Positions 16,959 through 26,340 of a stretch of 64,000 bases of DNA are shown piece after piece. How positions within the stretch are numbered: the stretch's first letter is position 1; each line of letters starts with the position of its first letter. Source of the DNA: Hyphomonadaceae bacterium (GTDB taxonomy: Bacteria; Pseudomonadota; Alphaproteobacteria; Caulobacterales; Hyphomonadaceae). Made by a program: the position numbers and the translations under genes. The notes under the pieces were generated by a model that searched no databases, was not told the origin of the DNA, and saw only the letters and a program-made list of their open reading frames with translations. The DNA lies in the NCBI GenBank assembly GCA_022844345.1, contig JALHLU010000004.1, positions 248,001 to 312,000 on the forward strand, read 5' to 3'.

Positions 16959-17240
16959 ATGGCCATCGGCGTATTCGAATTCCTGCTCGGCGCGGTCATC
17001 GTCGGCGGCGTCAGCACCGTGCTCACCAGCAAGCACAATCTGGAGCGCGAAAAGATGAAGGCGCGTGGACTGTCTGTCGACGGCGAGGCCGTGAATGGCG
17101 TGGTCGGCGACCTCCACAGCGAAGTCAGCCGCCTCAAGGAACGCGTGCAGGTCCTCGAAAAGCTTGTCACCGACGATGATCGCCGCCTCTCCGACGAGAT
17201 CGACCGTCTCCGGCGAAGGGACACCGGCGCCAGCGTCTAG
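16959..17240 (+). CDS. PspB-like membrane coiled-coil protein (array member G)
   Basis: A 93-residue protein, last of the array. A membrane helix (about 5-23, VFEFLLGAVIVGGVSTVLTS) is followed by a helical linker and the tail RVQVLEKLVTDDDRRLSDEI. It ends 6 nt before the stop of the convergent mnmC gene, which closes the psp locus. Confidence 0.8.
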   Translation: MAIGVFEFLLGAVIVGGVSTVLTSKHNLEREKMKARGLSVDGEAVNGVVGDLHSEVSRLKERVQVLEKLVTDDDRRLSDEIDRLRRRDTGASV

Positions 17241-17246
17241 GCGCGT

Positions 17247-18983
17247 TCAGTTTCCGCGCCGCAGGGCGCGCTCGTGAAATCGCTTTGGATCAACGCATGC
17301 GGCAACCCTATCCTCGCCAGGACAGGGCTCTCCGAAGGCTTCCGACGCGACCAGCTCGGCAAGTAGTGGCGCCCATAGAAAGCCACGCGAGCCGAGACCG
17401 CCGATAAGGCGGAGACGACCTGAAGGCGCCGGCGTGCCGTCCGGCGCCTTCTCCCTTTCCAGCGGAGCGCCAGCAAACGGCATGCGGTCCTGCGTCGTTG
17501 CGCGGATCGCCGCGCGCGATGTCAGCTCGCCCGGAGTGAATGCCGGCCTCAGTCGCGTCAGCACATCGAGATTGTGCGCCCGCGCCGCCTCGCTCACGCG
17601 CGGCTCACCATCTGCCGCCTCGAACGTCGCGCCGAACACCAGCCGCCCGAACGCCCGTACGGCGTAGCCGCCATCGGCAAGCGCACTGGCCGGTCCGTCA
17701 TCTGCGCAGAAATCGACCTGTCCCAGCCGCCCTTCCAGCGCCGGCGCGCCGAACGCCATCGCGCCCATGCCCGCACACACGACGATCATGTCCGCATCAA
17801 GCTCTTCGCCCGGCGAGATCTCTCGTCCGCCATGAAACGTCGCGCCGTCCATCAGGCGAGGCAAGGCTCGGGAGGGGTCAATCGCCATAGCGCCGAAATG
17901 CAACAGAGACTCAGGTCTGGCGATCAGAAGCGTTTCATCAAGCGGCGGGTCCGCAGCGATCTTCGCGAAGCGCTGCTCTTCGCGCGGGTTGCGCGACAGG
18001 TGGCCGACAGAAACCTGCTCCGCCGCGTCTCCAGCCCGCGCCCACGCCCGGCGCGCGAACAGCCACGCCGCAATCAACGCACGCGCAGTCGGTCCATCGG
18101 CCGCGTCCAGACGCGGCATCATCAGCGCCAGCGGATTGCCACTCGCCCCCGAAGCCGGCGTCGCCGCGCGGTCATACACATCGACCTTGCACCCCCGATC
18201 CAGAAACGCCCGCGCCGCCCATGCGCCCGCAACGCCTGCGCCGATGATCGCGACCCGCCTCGGCGCCTGCGTGCGAACATCAGACCCTACCGCTTGCCTT
18301 GCCTCCAGCCGCTCCTTCTTGCGGCCATGCCCGGCCACCTTCGCGACCTCGAAGCCAAGTTCGGAGAGCGTACGGCGCACATGCCCCGCAACCGTGTAGG
18401 TCGCCGCGCGGGCGCCCGGCGCGCACATGCGCGCGACATGGGCCAGAACCTCCGGCGTCCACATCGCCGGGTTCTTCGCCGGCGCAAACCCATCGAGGAA
18501 CCACGCGTCCGCCTGCATCCGCGCCTGAGGCAGCATCTCCGCCACATCGCCGATCGCCAGTGTCAGTGTCACGCCATCGGGCAGGGCGATGCGCTGTATC
18601 CCGAATGCCCGGTCCGGCCAGTTCGCGCGCAGGATCGCCGAAAGCCCGGCCAACTCCGGCCAGGCGGCATGAATGCGCGCTGCGTGCTCACGTGGAATCA
18701 GCGCGCCCTCGAAGGACATCAGGTGAAGCCGCGCTGAGGGCGATGGCCGATGCCGCCGCCACAGGTCCCACAATGCCAGCAGGTTCAGCCCCGTCCCGAA
18801 ACCCAGCTCGCCGGCGACGAATAGGTCGCGCCCCGCCCAGCCCTCCGGCAAGCCGCAGCCGCGCAGGAACACCTCGCGCTTTTCCGAGAGCCCATCGCCG
18901 GAGAAATAGACATCGCCATGCTCGCGCGAATGCGGAGCCAGTTCGGCAAAGTCGAGATCGGGCAGAGGCGGCAGGCGCGGCAT
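17247..18983 (-). CDS. mnmC: Bifunctional tRNA mnm5s2U34 biosynthesis protein MnmC
   Basis: Catalyses the last two steps of the mnm5(s2)U wobble modification: FAD-dependent removal of the carboxymethyl group, then SAM-dependent methylation. The protein has 578 residues from ATG 18983. The N-terminal methyltransferase part has GELGFGTGLNLL and WFLDGFAPAKNPAMW. The C-terminal FAD oxidoreductase begins at RRVAIIGAGVAGAWAARAF (about residue 243) and runs to GGLGSRGFLWAPLLAEL. Both halves look intact. Confidence 0.95.
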   Translation of the reverse strand: MPRLPPLPDLDFAELAPHSREHGDVYFSGDGLSEKREVFLRGCGLPEGWAGRDLFVAGELGFGTGLNLLALWDLWRRHRPSPSARLHLMSFEGALIPREHAARIHAAWPELAGLSAILRANWPDRAFGIQRIALPDGVTLTLAIGDVAEMLPQARMQADAWFLDGFAPAKNPAMWTPEVLAHVARMCAPGARAATYTVAGHVRRTLSELGFEVAKVAGHGRKKERLEARQAVGSDVRTQAPRRVAIIGAGVAGAWAARAFLDRGCKVDVYDRAATPASGASGNPLALMMPRLDAADGPTARALIAAWLFARRAWARAGDAAEQVSVGHLSRNPREEQRFAKIAADPPLDETLLIARPESLLHFGAMAIDPSRALPRLMDGATFHGGREISPGEELDADMIVVCAGMGAMAFGAPALEGRLGQVDFCADDGPASALADGGYAVRAFGRLVFGATFEAADGEPRVSEAARAHNLDVLTRLRPAFTPGELTSRAAIRATTQDRMPFAGAPLEREKAPDGTPAPSGRLRLIGGLGSRGFLWAPLLAELVASEAFGEPCPGEDRVAACVDPKRFHERALRRGN

Positions 18984-19013
18984 CAATCGAGGCCCCGCCT
19001 CAGCGTCCCTTCA

Positions 19014-19967
19014 CTACTGTTCGGCGACCCAGACGAAAACCTCGCCCTTCTTCTCGAACTTGCCGACGCCCGGGAAGGGGAAGTGGGGCGCGAAGATGCG
19101 TTGGCCCGACGCGGCGGAATCCGAAATCACCTTGGCGCGGCTGGCCTGCGCCGTCGGGGCGTCGCCATCGAACTGGATGGTCCAGTCCGGATGCTGCACC
19201 GAGATCACCGAATGGTGCGCCATGTCGCCGATGAACAGGATCGTGTCTGCGCCCGAGCCAACCAGATAGCCCGAATGCCCTGGCGTGTGGCCCTGGATGT
19301 CCACCGCCTTCACGCCCGGCACAAGATCCGCGCCCGGCTCGAACGCGACCACTTTCGGCGTCACAGCGGCGACCAGCGCTGCAATAGCCGTGTCGGCCTG
19401 CATCGCGGCCCATTGCGGCGCGGCGATGTGAATCGCAGCGTTCGGGAAAGCGAGCACGCCCTCGGCCGTCACGAGCCCGAGGATGTGATCGCCATGCGCA
19501 TGGCTGATGAAGATGTCGGTGACGCTGGCCGCGTCCCCGCCTGCCGCCTGCAACGAGGCCGGCAGCTTGCCGGCGCCCGGACCAAAGGAAGCCGCCGCGC
19601 CAGTGTCAAACAGCAGAACCTTGTCAGTCGTGCGCACGATCATCGGCTGGATCGACAGGTCCAGCATCTCTGTCGGAAGGCCGTTGGCGGTCAGGACGGC
19701 ATCAACTTCCGCCTTCGTCTTGTTGATCGCAACAACCGTGTTGTCGTTCGGAAACTGTCCGGCGCCATCGCGCAGGGCTGCAGCCTGGAATGCGCCGATG
19801 GTGAAGGCATGCGCATCGGCGCCTGCAGTGAACGCGGCGATCGCGGGCGCAGCCGGCGCGTCGGCCGCTGCGGTGTCCGCCGGCTTGGTTTCTGGCGCAC
19901 AGGCTGCAAGCGAGACCCCCAGGGCCGCCACGATTGCAAACGCGGACGTACGGACAGCAAGGCGCAT
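19014..19967 (-). CDS. Metallo-beta-lactamase-fold lipoprotein
   Basis: A 317-residue MBL-fold hydrolase with a lipoprotein signal (Cys23 in Ser-Leu-Ala-Ala-Cys), starting at ATG 19967. An Ala/Pro linker follows. The metal motif HAHGDH, a later GHTPGHSGY and GDMAHH are the expected ligands of a dinuclear site. It is probably periplasmic or outer-membrane anchored. The substrate is unknown; the sequence looks like the general quorum-quenching/MBL hydrolase group rather than a true beta-lactamase. Confidence 0.9.
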   Translation of the reverse strand: MRLAVRTSAFAIVAALGVSLAACAPETKPADTAAADAPAAPAIAAFTAGADAHAFTIGAFQAAALRDGAGQFPNDNTVVAINKTKAEVDAVLTANGLPTEMLDLSIQPMIVRTTDKVLLFDTGAAASFGPGAGKLPASLQAAGGDAASVTDIFISHAHGDHILGLVTAEGVLAFPNAAIHIAAPQWAAMQADTAIAALVAAVTPKVVAFEPGADLVPGVKAVDIQGHTPGHSGYLVGSGADTILFIGDMAHHSVISVQHPDWTIQFDGDAPTAQASRAKVISDSAASGQRIFAPHFPFPGVGKFEKKGEVFVWVAEQ

Positions 19968-20045
19968 GTGTGTCTCCCTCGGATTGCCGCGAGACTTAGG
20001 CCTCCCGTCCGCAACGGGCAAGTGCGCCAGGGACAATGCGCGCGA

Positions 20046-20441
20046 TCAGGTCTCCCGCGGACCCGGCCAGACATCGCGCGCGCCGGGATCGACAACCGGC
20101 ATGCCCTTGCCCTCGGCGGCGCGCACGGGAAGGGCGGCCCAGTCGAAATCATCCAGGCATTTCAGGTTGACGCCATAATGGTCCGGCATCGATCGCTTGC
20201 GATGGAAGGGATAGATGCCGCAGCGGGAACAGAAATAGTGCCGCGCGATCCGGGCATTCCATTGATAGAGACCCAGCGCGTCCTCCTCGGCTGTGATGGT
20301 GAGGTGGCTCTCGTGAACGTTCGCCATCAGCGCATTCTTCTTTGAACACAGCGAACAGTCGCAGGTATAGGCCTCGGAAATCTCGCCCTCAATCTCGAAG
20401 CGAACCGCGCCGCAATGACAGGACCCGTGATAAATGGGCAT
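20046..20441 (-). CDS. GFA family (glutathione-dependent formaldehyde-activating type) protein
   Basis: A 131-residue zinc-binding protein of the GFA/CENP-V fold. Cys ligands are in GSCHCGAVRFE, CDCSLCSKKN and FCSRCGIYPFH, the normal spacing. ATG 20441 gives the usual family length; an ATG at 20480 would add 13 residues. The activity is not established for most members. Divergent from the next gene. Confidence 0.9.
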   Translation of the reverse strand: MPIYHGSCHCGAVRFEIEGEISEAYTCDCSLCSKKNALMANVHESHLTITAEEDALGLYQWNARIARHYFCSRCGIYPFHRKRSMPDHYGVNLKCLDDFDWAALPVRAAEGKGMPVVDPGARDVWPGPRET

Positions 20442-20578
20442 TCCGGCGTCTTCCCCGGGGGCGAACGGCCCCGAACTCATGTCCCGAACGCATTTCCCTG
20501 TCCGGCCATGTTGCACTAGAGTCGATCCCTTGTCAGGCTTGGGGCGCTTACGGGGAAGCCTCGAAACGGGAGAACGGC

Positions 20579-20911
20579 ATGGGACTGGATTTCGATCTTG
20601 CAACGCTTGCGGGGCTCACCGGCCTTGGCGCCAGCACGGTGGCGGCCTTGAGCGCCGCCTTCTTCTTTCGCGGGCTGATCACGCGGGTGCTGGCGCAGGT
20701 CGTCGCAACGACCGTGCTGTCCTTCGCCGGTTTCATCGGCCTGTTCCACATGCTCGGCTTCCAGATTATCCCGCCCAAGGAAATCGCGGGCGTCACCATG
20801 CCAGCCATTCCCGGCGCCGAGAATTTCTCGGTCCAGACAGCTCCCGCCGCCCCCGCCGTCCCCGGCGGCTACACCATCAAGTCGCCCTGGTCGAAGGAAG
20901 AGGCGGAGTAG
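20579..20911 (+). CDS. Small membrane protein of unknown function
   Basis: A 110-residue protein from ATG 20579, with GGGAG upstream. Hydrophobic stretches at about 10-30 and 35-62 (LITRVLAQVVATTVLSFAGFIGLFHMLG) suggest one or two membrane helices. A Pro/Ala-rich tail follows. No family recognised. Confidence 0.75.
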   Translation: MGLDFDLATLAGLTGLGASTVAALSAAFFFRGLITRVLAQVVATTVLSFAGFIGLFHMLGFQIIPPKEIAGVTMPAIPGAENFSVQTAPAAPAVPGGYTIKSPWSKEEAE

Positions 20912-21235
20912 GGCAGGCGGCCGGAACCGGCACTCACGTTGAGGCAGGCAGGTTTGATGCGCTGAGCCAGGCGGCGTTTGGGTCGGCGCAGTGCCGGCGT
21001 TTGACCGGGTCCAGAATGGCGCGCATCTCTGCTGCAAACGCCACTATGGAGCCATAGGCTTCCGTTGGCACAGCGCGTGGGTCCTCTTTATTGAACTGAT
21101 GGATTTCCGGCCGATCGAGATCGTCCCCAACTCTGCTGGGGCGACAACGATCCTGGCGGGACTCGAGCCCATAACCCAGCTAGGTCTTTGTCTGTTCTCC
21201 CACAGGAAAACGGTCCTCTGTCGAGGGTTCAACGT
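20912..21235. other. Intergenic stretch, no gene supported
   Basis: About 324 nt between a small membrane-protein gene and a hydrophilic-protein gene. Short frames on both strands have no ribosome binding site or protein-like composition. A small stem (CCCCA 21125-21129 with TGGGG 21137-21141) is present. A stretch near 21150-21180 resembles a tRNA T-arm, but no acceptor partner is found. Confidence 0.5.
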
Positions 21236-21526
21236 CTAAGATTTGTCCGGCCGCTCGGTTGTGCCGGCGTTTCCGGCTCGGGATGCTTGCCTGGCCATCT
21301 TTGCCGATTTTCCGTTCAATTTCTGTCGCGCGTGACCCTGCTCACTTTCAGGAGCGTGATCATGCTCGCTCTCCGCTGGATGATCGCGTCCGGACGCATC
21401 CCGGTAGTCTTCGTCCATATGTGAAGGGGAGGCGGCCGGCAGGTCTTTGGATTTGGCTTGGTCGGCTGCACGCGGCGGTTTGCGTCCGGCCCCGCCGCGA
21501 GTGTTTTTCTCAATATTGGTCGCCAT
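21236..21526 (-). CDS. Hydrophilic, probably disordered small protein
   Basis: A 96-residue protein from ATG 21526 with GGGAG 6 nt upstream. The sequence is rich in Lys, Arg, Asp, Glu, Ser, Ala and His, with a repeated acidic/His stretch (AESEHDHAPESEQGH), and has no hydrophobic core. It resembles small stress-related hydrophilic proteins in composition only. It stands alone between intergenic DNA and gltB. Confidence 0.6.
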   Translation of the reverse strand: MATNIEKNTRGGAGRKPPRAADQAKSKDLPAASPSHMDEDYRDASGRDHPAESEHDHAPESEQGHARQKLNGKSAKMARQASRAGNAGTTERPDKS

Positions 21527-21591
21527 GGGCTGCTCCCTGCACCCCATCTAACGGATTGGCAGACGTTAAGTTGCCTCAAGGCTGATCCGCT

Positions 21592-24500
21592 CTACTCCGC
21601 CGCCTGTAGCTCGAGCGGCGCCGCGAGGCGGCTGACGGCTTCCTTCGGTACGACGTGCACGAAGTTCGGCAGCTCGAGGCCCCAGTTGGCGAGGATCGAC
21701 TTGGCGTGCGGCGAGCCCGTGCGGCGTGCGTGTTCCTCGATGTGGTCGCGCAGCACGCGGCTCCAGTGCTCGGTCACGACCGGGCGCCAGATGATGGTCT
21801 CGGGGTTGGCCATGGTCGCGAAGCGGCGCGCCGGATCGTGCAGGAACGCCATGCCGCCGGTCATGCCGGCGCCGAAATTCTCGCCTACGCTGCCAAGGAT
21901 CACGGCCGTGCCGCCCGTCATGTATTCGCAGCCGTTCGCGCCGCAGCCTTCCACCACCACCGTCGCGCCGGAATTGCGCACGGCGAAACGCTCGCCAGCC
22001 TGACCGGCCGCGAACAGCTTGCCCGAGGTCGCGCCATAGAGAACCGTGTTGCCGATGATCGTGTTGTCCTTCCCGACATAGCGCGCCGTCGATGGCGGGC
22101 GGATGATGATCGTCGCGCCCGACAGGCCCTTGCCGACATAGTCGTTGGCCTCGCCGATCACCTCCAGCGTCAGCCCCTTGACGCCGAACGCGCCCAGCGA
22201 CTGTCCGCACGAGCCCTCCAGCGTCACGCGCAGCCGGTCCTCGGGCAGGGCGTCCATGCCGTACTTGCGCACGATATGGCTCGACGCCCGCGTACCGATG
22301 GCGCGCTGCACGTTGCGGACATGATAGTCGAGCTGCATCTTCTCCCCCCGCTCGAAGAACGGCGCGCCATCGCGCAGGATCTGCTCGTCCAGCGAATCCG
22401 CCACCGCATTGCGCAGCGTCGGCTTGTAGGTCACCCGCGCCGCGGGGTCCGCCCGCACCAGCAGCGGCGAGAGATCAAGGTCATCCAGCATCGCCGATCC
22501 GCGCGACACCTGCGCCAGCAGATCCGTCCGCCCGATCACCTCGTCCAGCCGCGTGAAGCCCAGCTCCGCCAGGATCTCGCGGACCTCCTCCGCGATGAAC
22601 GTCATCAGGTTCACCACCTTGTCCGCCGACCCGGTGAACTTGCCGCGCAGCTTTTCATCCTGCGTGCAGACACCCACGGGACACGTGTTCGAATGGCACT
22701 GGCGCACCATGATGCAGCCCATCGCAATCAGGCTTGCCGTCCCGATGCCATACTCCTCCGCCCCAAGCATCGCCGCGATCACGATGTCCCGCCCGGTCCG
22801 CAAGCCCCCGTCCGTGCGCAGCGTCACCTGATCGCGCAGATTGTTCAGCGTCAGCACGTGATGCGCCTCCGCCAGACCGATCTCCCACGGCAGGCCCGCG
22901 AACTTGATCGACGACTGCGGCGAGGCTCCCGTCCCGCCGACATGCCCCGATATCAGGATCACGTCTGCCTTCGCCTTCGCCACCCCCGCCGCCACCGTGC
23001 CCACGCCCGAACGCGACACCAGCTTCACGCACACCCGGCATTCCGGATTGATCTGCTTCAGGTCGTAGATCAGCTGCGCGAGGTCCTCGATTGAGTAGAT
23101 GTCATGGTGCGGCGGCGGCGAGATCAGCATCACGCCCGGCGTCGCATAGCGGTTCTTGGCGATGAACTCCGTCACCTTGAATCCCGGCAACTGTCCGCCC
23201 TCGCCAGGCTTTGCGCCCTGCGCGACCTTGATCTCGAGCTCCTTGCAGTTGTTGAGATACTCGGCCGTGACGCCAAAGCGCCCCGACGCCACCTGCTTGA
23301 TCATCGAGTTGGCGTTGTCGCCATTGGGCATCGGCTTGTAGCGTTCGCGCACTTCCCCGCCTTCGCCCGACACCGACTTGGCGCCGATCCGGTTCATCGC
23401 GATGTTGAGCGTGCCATGCGCCTCGGGCGACAGCGCGCCGAGCGACATTCCCGGCGTCACGAACCGTTTCCGGATCTCGTTCACCGACTGCACGTCATGC
23501 AGCGACGCCTTCGCCGCCTGCGGTTTGAAGTCGAGCAGGTCGCGCAGCTGAACCATTTTCTTCCGCGCGGTCGCCAGCTTCGAATACTTCTTGAACGCCG
23601 CATAAGAGTTGGTGTCGCACGCATGCTGCAGCGCGTGGATCAAGTCCGCCGACAGCGCATGCGCGTCTCCGCTCGCCCGCACGCGATAGAACCCGCCCAC
23701 CGGCAGCACGGCGACGCCCGTGTTCCACGCCTTGGCGTGCAGATCGATCGCCTTGCGTTGCAGGCCGGCCAGACCGATCCCTGAAATGCGGCTGGTCATG
23801 CCCGGAAAATAATCCGCCACCAGCGCGCGCGACAAACCCAGCGCCTCAAAATTGTAACCGCCGCGATAGGACGAGATGACCGAAATCCCCATCTTGGAGA
23901 GGATCTTCAAGAGCCCCGCCTCGATGGATTTCTTGTAGTTGAGCACGACCTTGCCGAGCGGCTTGTCGCCGAACAGGCCCTTCGCGTGGCGCGCCGCCAG
24001 CGTCTCCTGCGCCATGTAGGCGTTGACGCATGTCGCGCCCACGCCAACCAGCACCGCAAAATAATGCGTGTCGAGACATTCGGCTGAGCGCACCGTGATC
24101 GAGCAGAATGTGCGCAGACCGTGGTTGACCAGCCAGGAATGCACCGCACCCGCCGCGAGGATCATCGGTATCCCCGCGCGCTCCGGCCCCTGCGCCTCGT
24201 CGGTCAGGATGATGTGCCCGCGCCCGGACGACACCGCCACGCGCGCCTCCTCGCGAATGCGCGCAATCGCATCGCGCAGCGCAATGCCGGGCGAGCCGCC
24301 GGCGTCGACAGGGAAGGTGCAATCGATCATCGCAACCTGTTCGCCAATCGTCTCCAGCATGCGCGTATACATGCCGTTGGTCAGCACCGGGCTTTCCAGA
24401 ACGAACACATTCGTCTGCGTCGCGTCCTGAGCGAGAATGTTGCCGAGGTTCTTGAACCGGGTGCGCAGGCTCATCACCCGCTCTTCGCGCAGCGGGTCGA

Positions 24501-26133
24501 TGGGCGGGTTGGTGACCTGCGCGAAATTCTGCCGGAAAAAGTGAGACAGCGGCCGATGCACATCTGATAGAACGGCCAGCGGGCTGTCGTCGCCCATCGA
24601 TCCGATGGCTTCCTTGCCGTCCTCCGCCATCGGCGACAGGATCAGCTCGACGTCTTCCATGGTCAGGCCCGCCGCATGCTGACGCCGCAGGAACTCCTGC
24701 TTGTCTGCGTACAGGCGCGGCTCCGGCCCCGGCCCGATGGCAGGCTCCAGCTCAACCACGTTCGACAGCCACTGCTCATAAGGGTGGCTGCCGGAAAGCC
24801 GGTCGATCAGCGATTTGTGGTCGTAGAATTTCCCGTCGCGCACATCGACGGCGATCATCCCGCCCGGCGGCACGCGGCCCTTGGCGCGGATGCGCTCGTC
24901 ATCAATGGCGCACATGCCCGCTTCCGAACCGACCGCGAGAACGCCATCCTCCGTCAACGCATAGCGCATCGGGCGCAGGCCGTTGCGGTCCATGCCGGCA
25001 ATCGCCCAGCGCCCATCGAACATGGCCAGCGCCGCCGGCCCATCCCACGGCTCCATCACCGAGTTGGCGTAGGCATAGAGCGCCTGATGGCTCTTCGGCA
25101 TGATCGCTTCATCTTTCGAGAGCGGCTCGGGCACAAGAAGCGTCTTCGCCATCGGCCCGGGGCGGCCAGCGCGCACCAGAAGCTCGAACGCATTGTCCAG
25201 CGCCGCCGAATCCGATCCGCCCGGCTGGATCACCGGCTTTACGTCATCGCCATGGTCCCCGAATACATCCGAGACCATCTTGATCTCGTGGCTCTTCATC
25301 CAGTTGATGTTGCCCGAGATGGTGTTGATCTCGCCATTGTGCGCCAGCATGCGGAAGGGCTGCGCCAGCCGCCATTGCGGAAACGTGTTGGTCGAATAGC
25401 GCTGGTGATAGATCGCCACCGCAGAAACGAACCGCTTGTCCTTCAGGTCGAGATAGAAATTGTCGATGTCCTCGGCGAGGAACATGCCCTTGTAGATCAG
25501 CGCCCGCGCCGAGAACGAACAGACATAGAGGTCAAGGTTCGACGCCCGCGCACGATTCTCGATCCGCCGGCGGCAGATATAGAGCGCGCGCTCGAGCTCG
25601 GGCGGGTCGCGCCGCAACTGGTCCGAAAACAGGATCTGCTCGATCTCCGGCCGCGTCGCGTTGGCCTTCATGCCGATGATCGAGGTGTCGATCGGCGGCT
25701 GGCGCCAGCCATAGATGTAGAAACCGAAGCGCACGACTTCGGTCTCGATGATCGACCGCGCCTTCTCCTGCGCAGCAAGATCGGTGCGCGGCAGGAATAT
25801 CTGTCCGACGCAAACCTGTTTGTCGTTCGCGATGGTGTGGCCCATGCCGCGCACAGCATCACGGAAGAAATCCTGCGGCACGTCCACGCGAATGCCCGCG
25901 CCGTCGCCCGTCTTGCCATCGGCGTCCACCGCGCCGCGATGGAACACGGCTTTCAGCGCGCGGATCGCCATCTCGACCACTTCCCGCCGCGGCGTCCCGT
26001 CAATCTGCGCCACGAGCCCGACGCCGCACGAGTCGCGCTCGTCGGCGGGGTTGTAGGCGTTGGCGTCGATCAGTGTGTCGCGCTGCTCGGTGTACTGCTG
26101 AAGCCAGCGTTGGCCATCGTGTTCATCAACCAT
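21592..26133 (-). CDS. gltB: Glutamate synthase (NADPH) large subunit
   Basis: Large subunit of GOGAT, which makes glutamate from glutamine and 2-oxoglutarate. The protein has 1513 residues from ATG 26133, with GGGGAG upstream. A 35-residue propeptide precedes the N-terminal nucleophile Cys36 (DSCGVGLVAQIDG). Then come the class II amidotransferase domain, the central domain, the FMN synthase domain, the 3Fe-4S motif GCIMVRQCHSNTCPVGVC, and the C-terminal beta-helix (GXGXG) domain. It lies downstream of gltD and a 116-residue gene, with a 207-nt gap that holds a hairpin repeat. Full length. Confidence 0.98.
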   Translation of the reverse strand: MVDEHDGQRWLQQYTEQRDTLIDANAYNPADERDSCGVGLVAQIDGTPRREVVEMAIRALKAVFHRGAVDADGKTGDGAGIRVDVPQDFFRDAVRGMGHTIANDKQVCVGQIFLPRTDLAAQEKARSIIETEVVRFGFYIYGWRQPPIDTSIIGMKANATRPEIEQILFSDQLRRDPPELERALYICRRRIENRARASNLDLYVCSFSARALIYKGMFLAEDIDNFYLDLKDKRFVSAVAIYHQRYSTNTFPQWRLAQPFRMLAHNGEINTISGNINWMKSHEIKMVSDVFGDHGDDVKPVIQPGGSDSAALDNAFELLVRAGRPGPMAKTLLVPEPLSKDEAIMPKSHQALYAYANSVMEPWDGPAALAMFDGRWAIAGMDRNGLRPMRYALTEDGVLAVGSEAGMCAIDDERIRAKGRVPPGGMIAVDVRDGKFYDHKSLIDRLSGSHPYEQWLSNVVELEPAIGPGPEPRLYADKQEFLRRQHAAGLTMEDVELILSPMAEDGKEAIGSMGDDSPLAVLSDVHRPLSHFFRQNFAQVTNPPIDPLREERVMSLRTRFKNLGNILAQDATQTNVFVLESPVLTNGMYTRMLETIGEQVAMIDCTFPVDAGGSPGIALRDAIARIREEARVAVSSGRGHIILTDEAQGPERAGIPMILAAGAVHSWLVNHGLRTFCSITVRSAECLDTHYFAVLVGVGATCVNAYMAQETLAARHAKGLFGDKPLGKVVLNYKKSIEAGLLKILSKMGISVISSYRGGYNFEALGLSRALVADYFPGMTSRISGIGLAGLQRKAIDLHAKAWNTGVAVLPVGGFYRVRASGDAHALSADLIHALQHACDTNSYAAFKKYSKLATARKKMVQLRDLLDFKPQAAKASLHDVQSVNEIRKRFVTPGMSLGALSPEAHGTLNIAMNRIGAKSVSGEGGEVRERYKPMPNGDNANSMIKQVASGRFGVTAEYLNNCKELEIKVAQGAKPGEGGQLPGFKVTEFIAKNRYATPGVMLISPPPHHDIYSIEDLAQLIYDLKQINPECRVCVKLVSRSGVGTVAAGVAKAKADVILISGHVGGTGASPQSSIKFAGLPWEIGLAEAHHVLTLNNLRDQVTLRTDGGLRTGRDIVIAAMLGAEEYGIGTASLIAMGCIMVRQCHSNTCPVGVCTQDEKLRGKFTGSADKVVNLMTFIAEEVREILAELGFTRLDEVIGRTDLLAQVSRGSAMLDDLDLSPLLVRADPAARVTYKPTLRNAVADSLDEQILRDGAPFFERGEKMQLDYHVRNVQRAIGTRASSHIVRKYGMDALPEDRLRVTLEGSCGQSLGAFGVKGLTLEVIGEANDYVGKGLSGATIIIRPPSTARYVGKDNTIIGNTVLYGATSGKLFAAGQAGERFAVRNSGATVVVEGCGANGCEYMTGGTAVILGSVGENFGAGMTGGMAFLHDPARRFATMANPETIIWRPVVTEHWSRVLRDHIEEHARRTGSPHAKSILANWGLELPNFVHVVPKEAVSRLAAPLELQAAE

Positions 26134-26165
26134 TTTGGGAAACTCCCCATGGCGGCAAGCAAGGC

Positions 26166-26330
26166 ATTCCTCCCCCTGCAAGGGGGAGGGGCAGCAAGCG
26201 GGTTGGAAAAGCATGCGAGGTCAGGTGGGGGTCTCTCGCAACGTGTTCGCTGCGAGATGACCCCCACCCGAATTTCCGCGTGGCGGCATCCGTGAGCGTT
26301 GCGCCTCTCCCTTGCAGGGAGAGGAGAAGA
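26166..26330. repeat. Three-hairpin intergenic repeat upstream of gltB
   Basis: Three strong stems lie in a row: 26169-26189 (CCTCCCCCT with AGGGGGAGG), 26224-26268 (10-bp outer stem GGTGGGGGTC plus 7-bp inner stem TCTCGCA, with one bulge) and 26304-26324 (CCTCTCCCT with AGGGAGAGG). The first and third are related in sequence. The composite looks like a dispersed, BIME-like palindromic element. As RNA it would form a structured region between the small gene and gltB. Confidence 0.7.
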
Positions 26331-26340
26331 ACGGTGGTCA

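Noticed and set aside
14847-17240. The small-gene array as a prophage or integron cassette set
   Set aside because: No integrase, att-type repeats or cassette recombination sites. Genes overlap by 1-4 nt like an operon, and the shared element is a protein tail rather than a DNA recombination site.
21150-21185. tRNA T-arm-like stretch on the minus strand
   Set aside because: A GGG-CTCGAGT-CCC stem-loop is present, but no matching acceptor, D or anticodon arm lies within tRNA distance.
24676-26295. A 539-codon open frame on the plus strand opposite gltB
   Set aside because: It lies antisense to intact gltB. Long opposite frames are expected in GC-rich coding DNA. It has Arg/His-rich composition and no family features.
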